Assembly: GCA_913041905.1 (NCBI GenBank)
Contig: CAJWJQ010000007.1
Span: 1 to 34,289 of the forward strand
Reading direction: 5' to 3'
Origin: GCA-2718845 sp913041905
GTDB taxonomy: Bacteria; Pseudomonadota; Gammaproteobacteria; GCA-002705445; GCA-002716945
Length of the DNA stretch: 34,289 nucleotides
Position numbers and translations under genes: made by a program. Below are positions 7,146 to 15,374 of the stretch, one piece after another (positions within the stretch are counted from its first letter, which is position 1; each line of letters starts with the position of its first letter). Below the pieces are notes generated by a model. That model saw nothing but the letters and a program-made list of their open reading frames with translations, ran no database searches and was not told the origin of the DNA.

Positions 7146-8603
7146 AACATAATAAGAAGGGAGAAAGTTATTAAAAACAATCCTAGAAAATCAATACATG
7201 GGCAGTGGTCTTCAAAATTAATTTTTATATTTGCCGCTACAGGATCTGCGGTTGGATTAGGTAATATTTGGAAATTCCCATGGATGACTGGAGAAAATGG
7301 TGGAGGAGCTTTTGTTCTAATATATATAGTAAGTGTATTAATTATTGCTTTGCCAATAATGATGGCCGAGGTATTTATTGGCCGTCACGGAAAACAAAAT
7401 CCAGTTGCGAGTTTGAAATATCTTGCTAATGAATCTAGCAGTTTTAATTTTATCGAAGTGGACAAATCTTTAAATAGAGTAAGGTCAAAAAGACAATCTT
7501 ATTCAAATTATGATGATTATAGTAATTGGCAGATCGTTGGCTGGGCTGGAATTACAGCTGGAATACTCATCCTATCCTTTTATAGTGTAATAGCAGGATG
7601 GACAATATCATATATATTTAAATCAGCTACAGGAGTTTTTAGTGCTATATCGTTAGAGAAATCACAAAGACTTTTTAATGATTTTATATCAGACCCTGAA
7701 AAATTATTAGCTTGGCATACTATGTTTATGATTTTTACTTGTTATATTGTTGCCCAGGGGGTTAAAGGAGGTCTGGAAAAAGCTGTAAAATTCTTTATTC
7801 CTTCTTTATTTTTTTTATTAATATGTCTGGCAATATATTCAATGACCTTGCCAGGGTTTTATGATGGTATTAGTTATATGTTCATCCCAGACATTGCAAA
7901 AATTGATTCTAACGTCATATTAAGCGCAATGGGTATGGCGTTTTTTTCTTTAAGTATTGGAATGGGGTCACTAATGATTTACGGTTCATATTTATCTGAT
8001 AAATCATCTATCACAGAGGTTACAGCTATTGTTGCATTTGCCGACACATTTGTAGCAATATTAGCAGGAATAATTATTTTTCCCATGGTCTTTACATATA
8101 ATTTAGATCCATCAAGCGCTGGACCAGGACTAATATTTCAAACATTACCAATTGCTTTTGGCGCAATGCCAGGAGGAAGTGTGATAGCAACACTGTTTTT
8201 TATCTTACTATTTTTTGCAGCAATAACATCATCTATATCATTAATAGAACCAGCTATAAGTTATATGGTAGAGCAGTATTCTTTAACTAGAGCCAAGGCA
8301 ACTTTTAGGATGGGTTTTATAACATGGGTTCTTGGATTAGGAACAATTCTATCATTTAATTATTTATCTGAATATAAATTCCTTGGCATGACTTTTTTCA
8401 ACTTATTAGATAATTTTACATCTAAGGTCATGTTGCCATTAGGAGGTTTATTAATGGCAGTATTTGTTGGGTTTATAGTAAAAAGAAGCATAGTAGAAGA
8501 AGAATTAAAACTTAACACAATTATTTTTAATTCATGGAGATTGATTATAAGATTTATAGCACCTATTGCTGTAACGCTTATCTTTATAAATGGATTGATT
8601 TAA
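7137..8603 (+). CDS. Sodium-dependent transporter, SNF/NSS family
   Basis: A LeuT-like sodium symporter, probably for an amino acid or amine; the substrate cannot be told. The product has up to 488 aa and 11-12 hydrophobic segments. TM1 carries the family signature ATGSAVGLGNIWKFPW (sodium- and substrate-binding unwound helix), followed by MTGENGGGAFVLIY and LPIMMAEVFIGRHG. Coordinates given are the outer bound. The ATG at 7137 has no Shine-Dalgarno site and lies inside two TATAAT boxes. An in-frame ATT at 7170 lies 6 nt after AAGGGAG (7157-7163) and would give a protein starting just before the conserved WSSKLIF, so it is the more likely start. The gene separates smpB from ratA, which are usually adjacent. 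Confidence 0.9.
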   Translation: MYNNIIRREKVIKNNPRKSIHGQWSSKLIFIFAATGSAVGLGNIWKFPWMTGENGGGAFVLIYIVSVLIIALPIMMAEVFIGRHGKQNPVASLKYLANESSSFNFIEVDKSLNRVRSKRQSYSNYDDYSNWQIVGWAGITAGILILSFYSVIAGWTISYIFKSATGVFSAISLEKSQRLFNDFISDPEKLLAWHTMFMIFTCYIVAQGVKGGLEKAVKFFIPSLFFLLICLAIYSMTLPGFYDGISYMFIPDIAKIDSNVILSAMGMAFFSLSIGMGSLMIYGSYLSDKSSITEVTAIVAFADTFVAILAGIIIFPMVFTYNLDPSSAGPGLIFQTLPIAFGAMPGGSVIATLFFILLFFAAITSSISLIEPAISYMVEQYSLTRAKATFRMGFITWVLGLGTILSFNYLSEYKFLGMTFFNLLDNFTSKVMLPLGGLLMAVFVGFIVKRSIVEEELKLNTIIFNSWRLIIRFIAPIAVTLIFINGLI

Positions 8604-8607
8604 TAAA

Positions 8608-9048
8608 ATGAACTACATAGATAAATGTGAAGAAATCAATGTCAATGTTAATACAATCTTTTCTTTAATAAATAATGTGGGGGGGTACAACGCTTTTCTA
8701 CCATGGTGCTCAGAATCAAATATTCTAATAAATAAAAAAAATAAAATGATTGCAGAAATTGAGATATCAAAAAATTTTTTGAAATGGAAGTTTAAAACAG
8801 AAAATAAATATAAAAAAAATTCACAAATAGACATGGAATTGATAGAAGGACCATTTAGCCACCTTAAAGGTAACTGGATATTTAAGAAAATTGATTCAAA
8901 CAATACTCAAGTAAAATTATACTTGGAGTATAAATTTGATAACAAAGTTATAGAAGTATCGTTAAAACCTATCTTTTCAAGTATAATGTCTTCTATTTTA
9001 GATTCATTCATATCAGAGGCGTTTAAATTGAAAAATGAGTTACCCTAA
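8608..9048 (+). CDS. ratA: RatA-like START/COQ10-domain protein
   Basis: A 146-aa polyketide-cyclase/START-like protein. Known relatives are RatA, reported in E. coli to interfere with ribosomal subunit association, and COQ10-like quinone-binding proteins; which role applies is not visible. Support: the N-terminal CEEINVNVNTIFSLINNV(G)GYNAFLPWC pattern (family: V...S..Q.F.LV.DV..YP.FLPWC), the middle EIEISKNFLKWKFKTEN and the closing helix MSSILDSFISEAFK. It begins 4 nt after the transporter and overlaps the ratB-like gene by 14 nt. The ratA-ratB pair next to smpB is conserved in gammaproteobacteria. Confidence 0.87.
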   Translation: MNYIDKCEEINVNVNTIFSLINNVGGYNAFLPWCSESNILINKKNKMIAEIEISKNFLKWKFKTENKYKKNSQIDMELIEGPFSHLKGNWIFKKIDSNNTQVKLYLEYKFDNKVIEVSLKPIFSSIMSSILDSFISEAFKLKNELP

Positions 9049-9322
9049 TTTTGAAATTGATATTTATTATATTAAATCAAAAAAATTATATAAAAAAAAA
9101 TATTTAATAAGAGAGAATCTTACTTTAAATTATTTTTTAAAAACAGCTAATATTAAAAATTTTTATTCAGATTATAATAAAAATGAAACTAAGTTTGGAG
9201 TTTTTGGAAAAATAATATCAAATAACTATATTTTTAAAAAAGGTGACAGAATTGAAATTTACCAACAAGCACTAAAAGACCCCAAAAAATCAAGGAAAAG
9301 AAAAGTTTTAAATAAAAAATAA
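9035..9322 (+). CDS. rnfH: RnfH/RatB family ubiquitin-like protein
   Basis: A 95-aa protein in the RnfH (RatB, UPF0125) family, with a beta-grasp fold and no settled function. The N-terminal half (SYPNFEIDIYYIKSKKLYKKKYLI) and the C-terminal GDRIEIYQQALKDPKKSRKRK match the family's closing pattern (VEIYRPL..DPKE.RR.R). It overlaps the ratA-like gene by 14 nt. The sequence is very rich in Lys, Asn and Tyr, an effect of the AT-rich code. bamE (smpA), the usual convergent neighbour, is not found on either strand before fur. Confidence 0.85.
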   Translation: MSYPNFEIDIYYIKSKKLYKKKYLIRENLTLNYFLKTANIKNFYSDYNKNETKFGVFGKIISNNYIFKKGDRIEIYQQALKDPKKSRKRKVLNKK

Positions 9323-9342
9323 TTTAAACTTCTTGAATTAGA

Positions 9343-9370
9343 TTGTGGCAAAGTTTATATTAGCTATAAG
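9343..9370 (+). promoter_or_regulatory. Candidate promoter of fur
   Basis: TTGTGG (9343-9348) and TATAAG (9365-9370) are separated by 16 nt in the 69-nt gap between rnfH and fur. The match to a sigma-70 promoter is moderate; AT-rich sequence makes chance hits likely. Confidence 0.3.
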
Positions 9371-9379
9371 TTACGGGGT

Positions 9380-9400
9380 ATTCTTATCATAATGAAGAAT
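9380..9400 (+). promoter_or_regulatory. Inverted repeat across the fur start codon
   Basis: ATTCTT and AAGAAT form 6-nt inverted arms with a 9-nt centre that contains the fur ATG (9392-9394). Its placement suits autoregulation, but it is only loosely like the 19-bp consensus Fur box, so it is a candidate only. Confidence 0.25.
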
Positions 9401-9814
9401 GATTCAACACTAAAAGAGGCGGGATTAAAGGTAACTCACCCAAGAATTAAGATATTAGAGTTACTGCAATCTCATCCTGAAAGCCATCTTAGCGCTGAAG
9501 AAATACACAACAAACTTGCAAAAAAAGAAGAAACAATTGGATTAGCTACAATATATAGAGTTTTAACACAACTTGAAATTGCAGGACTAATCCAGAAAAA
9601 TCATTTTGATGATACTCAATCTACTTACGAAATTACGAAACAACATCATGATCACCTTATATGTACAAGCTGCGGAAAAATAGTTGAATTTGTTAATGAT
9701 GATTTAGAAAAATTGCAAGAAAAAATTTCTCAGAACTACCAATTTAAATTAAACACGCATGTAATGACACTTTTTGGAATTTGCAATAATGGGGATTGTC
9801 ATAAAAAAAAGTAA
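9392..9814 (+). CDS. fur: Ferric uptake regulator
   Basis: Fur is a metal-dependent dimeric repressor of iron acquisition genes. The 140-aa product has the winged-helix DNA-binding region (KVTHPRIKILELL, then IGLATIYRVLTQLEIAGLI) and the dimerisation domain with HHDH at residues 85-88, C91 and C94 in HLICTSCGKIVEF, plus a second pair C131 and C136 near the end (GICNNGDCHKKK). H32, H71 and H123 sit at positions expected for metal ligands. The DNA-recognition segment GLATIYR is intact. It is convergent with nadK, with a 4-nt gap. Paralogues such as Zur exist, but HHDHLICTSCGK and the overall match favour Fur. Confidence 0.95.
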   Translation: MKNDSTLKEAGLKVTHPRIKILELLQSHPESHLSAEEIHNKLAKKEETIGLATIYRVLTQLEIAGLIQKNHFDDTQSTYEITKQHHDHLICTSCGKIVEFVNDDLEKLQEKISQNYQFKLNTHVMTLFGICNNGDCHKKK

Positions 9815-9818
9815 ATGC

Positions 9819-10709
9819 TTATGAGCGACCACCCCATTTAAGTTTCTTATTTAAAATTTGGAAATAATTATAATTATTAGGATGGATAATTTTTAAATTT
9901 TTTCTACTCTTTTTAATTTCAATGATTTTTGGATGAGCAACATTTAAATTATTCCCACCGTCAAATGTTACCAAACTATGTTTTATAGATTCTCTTGCAA
10001 CTTCTATAGTTATTTTATCCTTAGAGTTTATTATAAGTGGTCTATGGCTATATGTGTGTGGCGAAATGGGAGTTATGCTTATCACGTTCGCATCAGGGCT
10101 TACGATGGGACATCCATTTGACATCGAATATGCTGTTGACCCTGTTGGTGTCGCAATTATTATCCCATCAGACCTTTGAACATTGATTAAATAATTATTT
10201 ACATGAATTTTAACTTGTATCATTTTAAGTAAACCATAATTATGTATAACAATATCATTTAGTGAAGTAGAAATACTTTTATTATTTTTAGCATCTGTTA
10301 CTTGTGCGTCTATTAGAGTTCGGTTATCTAAAATATATTTACCTGATATTATTTTATTAATTTCTTTTAAAGCATTTTTTTTGTCAACATCTACAAGGAA
10401 TCCAATTTTCCCAAAATTAATTCCAAGAATAGGAATATTTAAAACAAATGCGAATTTAGATGCTGATAAAAATAAGCCATCACCACCAAAAACAACAATA
10501 AGACCTTGGTTACTTAGCGCTGTTTTTTTTAAAGAGGCATTTGGCCTAACTATTTTATTATCTGATAGGATTTTAACTTCATCAGATGATTGTATTAGAA
10601 ACTCATAGCATATTTTCTTTTTTTTAAAAAGATTTACTAGTGTTTTTACATCTTTATTTTTAAGATATTTTTCATGAGTAAATATTATAATATTTTTAAA
10701 TTTTTCCAT
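9819..10709 (-). CDS. nadK: NAD kinase
   Basis: Phosphorylates NAD to NADP using ATP or polyphosphate. The 296-aa product has the GGDG motif (VVFGGDGLFLSASK, 75-78, catalytic D77), GINFGKIGFL, the SDGIIIATPTGSTAYSMS loop (about 180-197) and a SHRPLI stretch. Two deviations: the NE/D motif reads ND (N151-D152, usually NE), and the following glycine pair reads NGC rather than GGP. Both are mild. In many gammaproteobacteria nadK sits beside grpE; here it lies between fur and pncC. TAAAAT on this strand (10720 to 10715) lies 5 nt before the ATG, so the message may be leaderless. Confidence 0.95.
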   Translation of the reverse strand: MEKFKNIIIFTHEKYLKNKDVKTLVNLFKKKKICYEFLIQSSDEVKILSDNKIVRPNASLKKTALSNQGLIVVFGGDGLFLSASKFAFVLNIPILGINFGKIGFLVDVDKKNALKEINKIISGKYILDNRTLIDAQVTDAKNNKSISTSLNDIVIHNYGLLKMIQVKIHVNNYLINVQRSDGIIIATPTGSTAYSMSNGCPIVSPDANVISITPISPHTYSHRPLIINSKDKITIEVARESIKHSLVTFDGGNNLNVAHPKIIEIKKSRKNLKIIHPNNYNYFQILNKKLKWGGRS

Positions 10710-10769
10710 GGTGTATTTTAACGTTATTTAATAATAATAATAATTAACAATGTTTATAGTTTAATTTAT

Positions 10770-10775
10770 TATAGT
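10770..10775 (+). promoter_or_regulatory. -10-like box 6 nt before the pncC start
   Basis: TATAGT at 10770-10775 is followed by six bases and then the pncC ATG (10782). Transcription from it would begin at about the A of the ATG. There is no Shine-Dalgarno sequence and no clear -35 element. This fits a leaderless mRNA. Confidence 0.35.
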
Positions 10776-10781
10776 ATGTGA

Positions 10782-11270
10782 ATGAATAATATCCTAGACA
10801 TGGTTGATGGTTTAAAGAACTTAGCTATTTCAAAAAAAATAGTTATTTCTACGGCGGAATCATGCACGGGTGGTTTAATTTCAAAATATCTAACAGATTT
10901 ACCTGGTTCTTCTAACTTTTATAATTCTTCTATCATAGTTTATTCTAATAATTCTAAAATTAACCTCTTAAATGTTAATCCAAAAACTCTGTTGGAGTTC
11001 GGAGCAGTCTCCGAGGAAGTTGTTAAAGAGATGTCAAAAGGATTGCTAGAAGTAACCCGTTCAAATATTGCAATTGCTATTTCTGGAATTATGAGTCCAG
11101 ATAGCGATGATACAGATAAGGACGTAGGCACATTGTGGATTTGCGTCAGATCTAAGGATAAAGAAAAAGCTTCAAAATTTTATTTAAAATCCAATGATAG
11201 ATCTATGAATAGAGAACATGCAGCTGAAATTGCAATAAAGAGTTTATATGATTTCATTAATCAACTTTAA
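10782..11270 (+). CDS. pncC: Nicotinamide-nucleotide amidase (CinA C-terminal domain)
   Basis: PncC deamidates NMN to nicotinate mononucleotide in pyridine nucleotide salvage. The 162-aa single-domain product carries the CinA-C signature STAESCTGGLISKYLTDLPGSS (from residue 23), and later SYSNN-type IVYSNNSKINLL and EFGAVSEEVVKEM, then AIAISGIMSPD. The Ser-Thr/Lys motifs are those of the family. The N-terminal MoCF domain of full-length CinA is absent, as in E. coli PncC. pncC-recA-recX is the normal gammaproteobacterial order. No ribosome-binding site is seen. Confidence 0.92.
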   Translation: MNNILDMVDGLKNLAISKKIVISTAESCTGGLISKYLTDLPGSSNFYNSSIIVYSNNSKINLLNVNPKTLLEFGAVSEEVVKEMSKGLLEVTRSNIAIAISGIMSPDSDDTDKDVGTLWICVRSKDKEKASKFYLKSNDRSMNREHAAEIAIKSLYDFINQL

Positions 11271-11281
11271 TTGATATCATA

Positions 11282-11299
11282 TGTAATAAACTCATTACA
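11282..11299 (+). promoter_or_regulatory. 18-bp inverted repeat upstream of recA
   Basis: TGTAAT, a 6-nt centre AAACTC, then ATTACA: a perfect inverted repeat with 6-nt arms, ending 19 nt before the recA ATG. It is not the enterobacterial LexA box (CTGT-N8-ACAG). Its position suits an SOS operator of a different type or an mRNA hairpin close to the AGGGG site (11301-11305). Confidence 0.4.
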
Positions 11300-11318
11300 C
11301 AGGGGCGTCACACAGCAT

Positions 11319-12377
11319 ATGGAAAATAATAAAGATAAAGCATTACAAGTAGCAATAGGACAAATTGAAAAAGATCACGGCAAAGGAGCTTTGATGAAAC
11401 TTGGTGAAGGAGCTACTTATCCTGATATAGAGTCGGTTTCAACAGGGTCATTAACTCTTGATGCAGCATTAGGCATTGGCGGATTACCAAAAGGACGAGT
11501 AGTTGAAATTTATGGGCCAGAATCATCAGGTAAAACAACCATGGCTTTACAAGTTATAGCAGAAACGCAAAAAGATGGCGGAACAGCCGCATTTATAGAC
11601 GCAGAACATGCTTTGGATCCGAAATATGCAGAGAATTTAGGTGTGAATCTTGATGAATTATTATTATCGCAGCCTGACTCTGGCGAACAAGCTCTAGAAA
11701 TAACAGATACGCTTGTAAGGTCTGGAGCAGTTAACACGATAGTTATTGATTCAGTTGCGGCACTAACGCCTAAGGCAGAAATTGATGGAGATATGGGAGA
11801 TTCTCATATGGGTTTACAAGCAAGATTAATGTCACAGGCTTTAAGAAAATTATCAGGAAATATAAAGAAATCAAACACTTTGGTGATTTTTATAAACCAA
11901 ATTAGAATGAAAATAGGTGTTATGTTTGGTAGCCCTGAAACTACAACCGGTGGTAATGCGTTGAAATTCTATTCATCCGTCAGACTTGATATTAGAAGGA
12001 TAGGAGCTATTAAAAAGGGTGATGAAATCGTTGGAAATGAAACAAGGGTTAAAATAGTTAAAAATAAAGTTTCCCCACCATTTAGGATTGCAGAATTTGA
12101 TATTTTATATGGAGAGGGTGTATCTAAAGAGTCAGAACTAATAGATTTAGGTGTAAAATATAATATACTTGAAAAATCTGGAGCATGGTATAGCTACGGA
12201 AGCGACAGAATAGGCCAAGGAAAAGATAATTCTAGAATCTTCTTAAAAGATAACCCAGATACCTCGCAGGAAATAGAAGAGAAAATAAAGGCCTTTATAT
12301 CTGGTGACACGAATTCATTAGAAGAAAACAATGAAAAAATACCCGCTGACGAGATAGATGAGCAACAATCAAATTGA
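11319..12377 (+). CDS. recA: Recombinase A
   Basis: RecA forms filaments on single-stranded DNA, drives strand exchange and triggers SOS. From ATG 11319 the product is 352 aa. Seen: N-terminal KALQVAIGQIEKDHGKGALM, Walker A GPESSGKTT (66-74), Walker B region VIDSVAALTPKAEI, the QARLMSQALRKL loop, INQIRMKIGVMFGSPETTTGG (L2) and an acidic C-terminal tail. The frame stays open to a TTG at 11271, but family alignment and an AGGGG at 11301-11305 favour 11319. The last 20 nt overlap recX. RecX modulates RecA filaments, so coupling is sensible. Confidence 0.97.
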   Translation: MENNKDKALQVAIGQIEKDHGKGALMKLGEGATYPDIESVSTGSLTLDAALGIGGLPKGRVVEIYGPESSGKTTMALQVIAETQKDGGTAAFIDAEHALDPKYAENLGVNLDELLLSQPDSGEQALEITDTLVRSGAVNTIVIDSVAALTPKAEIDGDMGDSHMGLQARLMSQALRKLSGNIKKSNTLVIFINQIRMKIGVMFGSPETTTGGNALKFYSSVRLDIRRIGAIKKGDEIVGNETRVKIVKNKVSPPFRIAEFDILYGEGVSKESELIDLGVKYNILEKSGAWYSYGSDRIGQGKDNSRIFLKDNPDTSQEIEEKIKAFISGDTNSLEENNEKIPADEIDEQQSN

Positions 12378-12819
12378 TGATATAAATAATTCAATTTATC
12401 GTTACCTCAATATGAGAGAACATTCAAAGCAAGAGCTTTTAGAGAAACTACTAAGAAAGAATTTTGATTTAAAAACAATACATGAGTGTTTGAATGAATT
12501 TTCTAAAAAAGATTTGCAATCAGATGTACGTTTTACCGAATCATATGCAAGAGTAAAATTTAATTCAAAAAAAGGACCAGTCTTCATTCGAGCATCATTA
12601 CAAATCAAAGGAGTAAGTAAAGATATTATTGATAATGCATTATCTATTTACTCTGATGATGATTGGGAAAAAAATGCAAAGTTGGCTCTAAACAAAAAAT
12701 ATTCAATAGATAAGAATAACGCGAATCTGCCCACAGTAAAGCTTAGATTATTTTTACAAAATAGAGGGTTTCCATTTAAAATTATAGAAAAAGCAGTTAG
12801 TGATTATTTAAAAATATGA
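12358..12819 (+). CDS. recX: Regulatory protein RecX
   Basis: RecX caps or destabilises RecA filaments. The 153-aa product is made of predicted helical tandem repeats; RYLNMREHSKQELLEKLLRKNF and LNEFSKKDLQSDVRFTESYARVKFNSKKGP match the family patterns (L..R..S..EL..KL..KG; ..W.dD.RfAe.yvr.r...G..rI...L...Gv). The start lies inside recA (20-nt overlap) and the stop overlaps the alaS ATG (ATGA). Lysine content is high, as in the neighbours. Confidence 0.9.
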   Translation: MSNNQIDDINNSIYRYLNMREHSKQELLEKLLRKNFDLKTIHECLNEFSKKDLQSDVRFTESYARVKFNSKKGPVFIRASLQIKGVSKDIIDNALSIYSDDDWEKNAKLALNKKYSIDKNNANLPTVKLRLFLQNRGFPFKIIEKAVSDYLKI

Positions 12820-15374
12820 ATATCAGAAAATTATTTATTGATTATTTTATAAAACATAAGCATGTTAATATAGAGTCTAGTTCATTAGTGCCAGCTGCTG
12901 ACAAAACCCTTCTCTTTACAAACTCAGGAATGGTTCAATTTAAAGATATATTTTTAGGGGTTAAAAAACCAAAAAACAGAAGAGTTGTAAGTTGTCAAAA
13001 ATGTGTCAGAGCTGGTGGTAAACACAATGATTTAGAAAATATAGGGTATACAAATCGCCACCATTCTTTTTTTGAAATGTTAGGTAATTTTAGTTTTGGA
13101 GACTATTTTAAAGAAGAGGCGATAATTTTAGCTTGGGATTTTTTAACCAATGAATTAGGTTTAGATAAAAAAAGATTGTATATATCAGTCCATAAAGATG
13201 ACAAAGAAGCTTCAAATATTTGGACAAAAAAAATTAAATTAGATTCTAATAAGTTATGGCATTTAGGTGATAAGGATAATTTTTGGCAAATGGGTCCAAC
13301 CGGGCCATGTGGGCCATGTACTGAAATTTATTACGATCTAGGTGATAAAATAAAAGGAGCTATACCAACCAAAGGTGATTCTGGAGACAGATATATCGAA
13401 ATATGGAATCTTGTGTTTACTCAATATAATCGCAATGTTGATAATGTATTAAGCGAGCTACCTGAAAAATGCGTGGATACAGGAATGGGCCTAGAAAGAA
13501 TACACACTGTGGTTGAAGGAAAAACTGATAATTTTAAAACATCGTTATTTAGCGAACTTGAATCTTACTTAGATGATTCTTTGAATACAAAAAATATAAA
13601 CTATACTATTAAAAAAATAATAATGGATCATTGTAGATCTGCATGCTTCTTAATATCAGATGGAGTTATCCCTGGAAATGAAGGAAGAGGATATGTTTTA
13701 AGAAGAATCATAAGAAGAGCTACTAGATTTTTATATAACGCAGGAATACAAGAACCATTTCTATACAAGTGCAGCGATATTTTAAAAAAATCTATGGGAG
13801 GTACTTATATTAATTTAATAAATAAGGATAAAATTATAAAAGAATCTTTAGAGAAAGAAGAATCAAATTATCTAAATACATTAGACAAAGGTTTAGAATT
13901 GATAAACAAACTTACGAAGAATGAAAATAAGTTAAGCGGTGAAAGTATTTTTAAATTATATGATACGTATGGCTTTCCAACAGAAATTATTCAAGAGATT
14001 GCAGATGAGAAAAAATTAAAGCTAGACATAAAGAAATTTGATCAATTGATGGAAGAGCAAAAAAAATTAAGTAGAAAATCAAGTAAGTTTGATATGGACG
14101 ATACGTCATTCCTTGATTCGCAATTAAAGACTATTTTTGAAGGTTATGGAAAACAGGAGATGTCTTCAAAAGTTTTGGCAATATATAAAGAAAAAACCCC
14201 CATTAAGGAAGCCAGGCAAAATGATCAAAACATTATAATTATTTTGGAATCAACAGTATTTTATCCTGAAGGAGGAGGGCAGATAGCTGATATAGGCGCG
14301 ATGTATAATGAGTCAGTAAATATGACAGTTACAGATGTACAAAAAGTTAATAATGCAATACTACATCAAGTAAACATTGATTCAGGCACCGTACGTCTCG
14401 GTGACACTATCACTCTTGAAAATGATAATGTTAGAAGAAAAAAAATAACTGCAAATCATTCTTCTACCCATTTATTACATCAGGCATTAAGGGATACGCT
14501 AGGGGAGCATGTGGAGCAAAAAGGATCAATGGTTACTGATGAATATTTACGATTTGATTTTTCCCACAACAAAGCTTTAACGAAAGATGAGCTTTCTAGA
14601 ATTGAATCTATTATTTCTTTTGAGATTAATTCATCTAGAAAAACATCTGAAAAAATTGTGTCATATAAAGATGCAATATCTGATGGGGCGTTAGCATTCT
14701 TTGATGAAAAATATAACGATGATGTAAGAGTTATTAATATTGGAACAAAGTCTATGGAGTTGTGTGGAGGAACACATGTTTCTAATACTTCTGAAATAAG
14801 GTTGTTTAAAATTACCAACGAAACTGGTATATCAACAGGAGTAAGAAGAATAGAAGCGCTTACTGGAGATGCGGCATACATCTCATACCAATCTCTTTTC
14901 GAAGATATAAAAAACTTATCAAAAATCATAAATTGTAAATCAAATGAGTTTTTTGACAGAGTCATAAATTTAAAAAATAGCGAAGAAAGCAATCTGGGGT
15001 TAATTAAAGGCTTAAATAAAAAACTAGTTCAATTTTATTATGAGTCTCTAAAAGAAATAAAAAGTAAGGGTACATATATTTTTGCGAAAGATTGCTCTGA
15101 TCTTAGCATCGATCAAATAAAATTGTTATCAGACATTATAAAATCTAAACATAACAACTCAATATCTATATTACTGAACAAGGATAATAAAAAAATTAAT
15201 TGTTACGTTGGTGTTTCCAAACAATGCAAACATAGATATAATGCGAAACAAATAATCAAAGAAGTAAATGATAAATTTTCATCTAGAGGAGGGGGAAGCG
15301 ATACCTTTGCTAGCTCGCTGATCGAAAATCAAACTATCAATAATATTCTTGATTATGTTAAAAAAACCTTATAG
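12816..15374 (+). CDS. alaS: Alanyl-tRNA synthetase
   Basis: Charges tRNA-Ala and edits Ser/Gly misacylation. The 852-aa protein (E. coli 876) starts with MNIRKLFIDYFIKH and SSLVPAADKTLLFTNSGM (class II motif 1 area), then RHHSFFEMLGNFSFGDYFK (motif 2) and GMGLERIHTVVEG (motif 3). The editing domain has HSSTH (H548 and H552) and CGGTH (C650 and H654), the four zinc ligands. The C-terminal DHHA1/C-Ala domain closes with GGGSDTFA. It overlaps recX by 4 nt and lysC by 1 nt. recA-recX-alaS-(lysC)-csrA is ancestral to gammaproteobacteria. Confidence 0.97.
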   Translation: MNIRKLFIDYFIKHKHVNIESSSLVPAADKTLLFTNSGMVQFKDIFLGVKKPKNRRVVSCQKCVRAGGKHNDLENIGYTNRHHSFFEMLGNFSFGDYFKEEAIILAWDFLTNELGLDKKRLYISVHKDDKEASNIWTKKIKLDSNKLWHLGDKDNFWQMGPTGPCGPCTEIYYDLGDKIKGAIPTKGDSGDRYIEIWNLVFTQYNRNVDNVLSELPEKCVDTGMGLERIHTVVEGKTDNFKTSLFSELESYLDDSLNTKNINYTIKKIIMDHCRSACFLISDGVIPGNEGRGYVLRRIIRRATRFLYNAGIQEPFLYKCSDILKKSMGGTYINLINKDKIIKESLEKEESNYLNTLDKGLELINKLTKNENKLSGESIFKLYDTYGFPTEIIQEIADEKKLKLDIKKFDQLMEEQKKLSRKSSKFDMDDTSFLDSQLKTIFEGYGKQEMSSKVLAIYKEKTPIKEARQNDQNIIIILESTVFYPEGGGQIADIGAMYNESVNMTVTDVQKVNNAILHQVNIDSGTVRLGDTITLENDNVRRKKITANHSSTHLLHQALRDTLGEHVEQKGSMVTDEYLRFDFSHNKALTKDELSRIESIISFEINSSRKTSEKIVSYKDAISDGALAFFDEKYNDDVRVINIGTKSMELCGGTHVSNTSEIRLFKITNETGISTGVRRIEALTGDAAYISYQSLFEDIKNLSKIINCKSNEFFDRVINLKNSEESNLGLIKGLNKKLVQFYYESLKEIKSKGTYIFAKDCSDLSIDQIKLLSDIIKSKHNNSISILLNKDNKKINCYVGVSKQCKHRYNAKQIIKEVNDKFSSRGGGSDTFASSLIENQTINNILDYVKKTL

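Noticed and set aside
14480..14992. 170-codon open frame on the - strand inside alaS
   Set aside because: Fully inside the alaS editing-domain code on the other strand; its peptide is serine- and leucine-rich without any family pattern, as expected of an antisense shadow.
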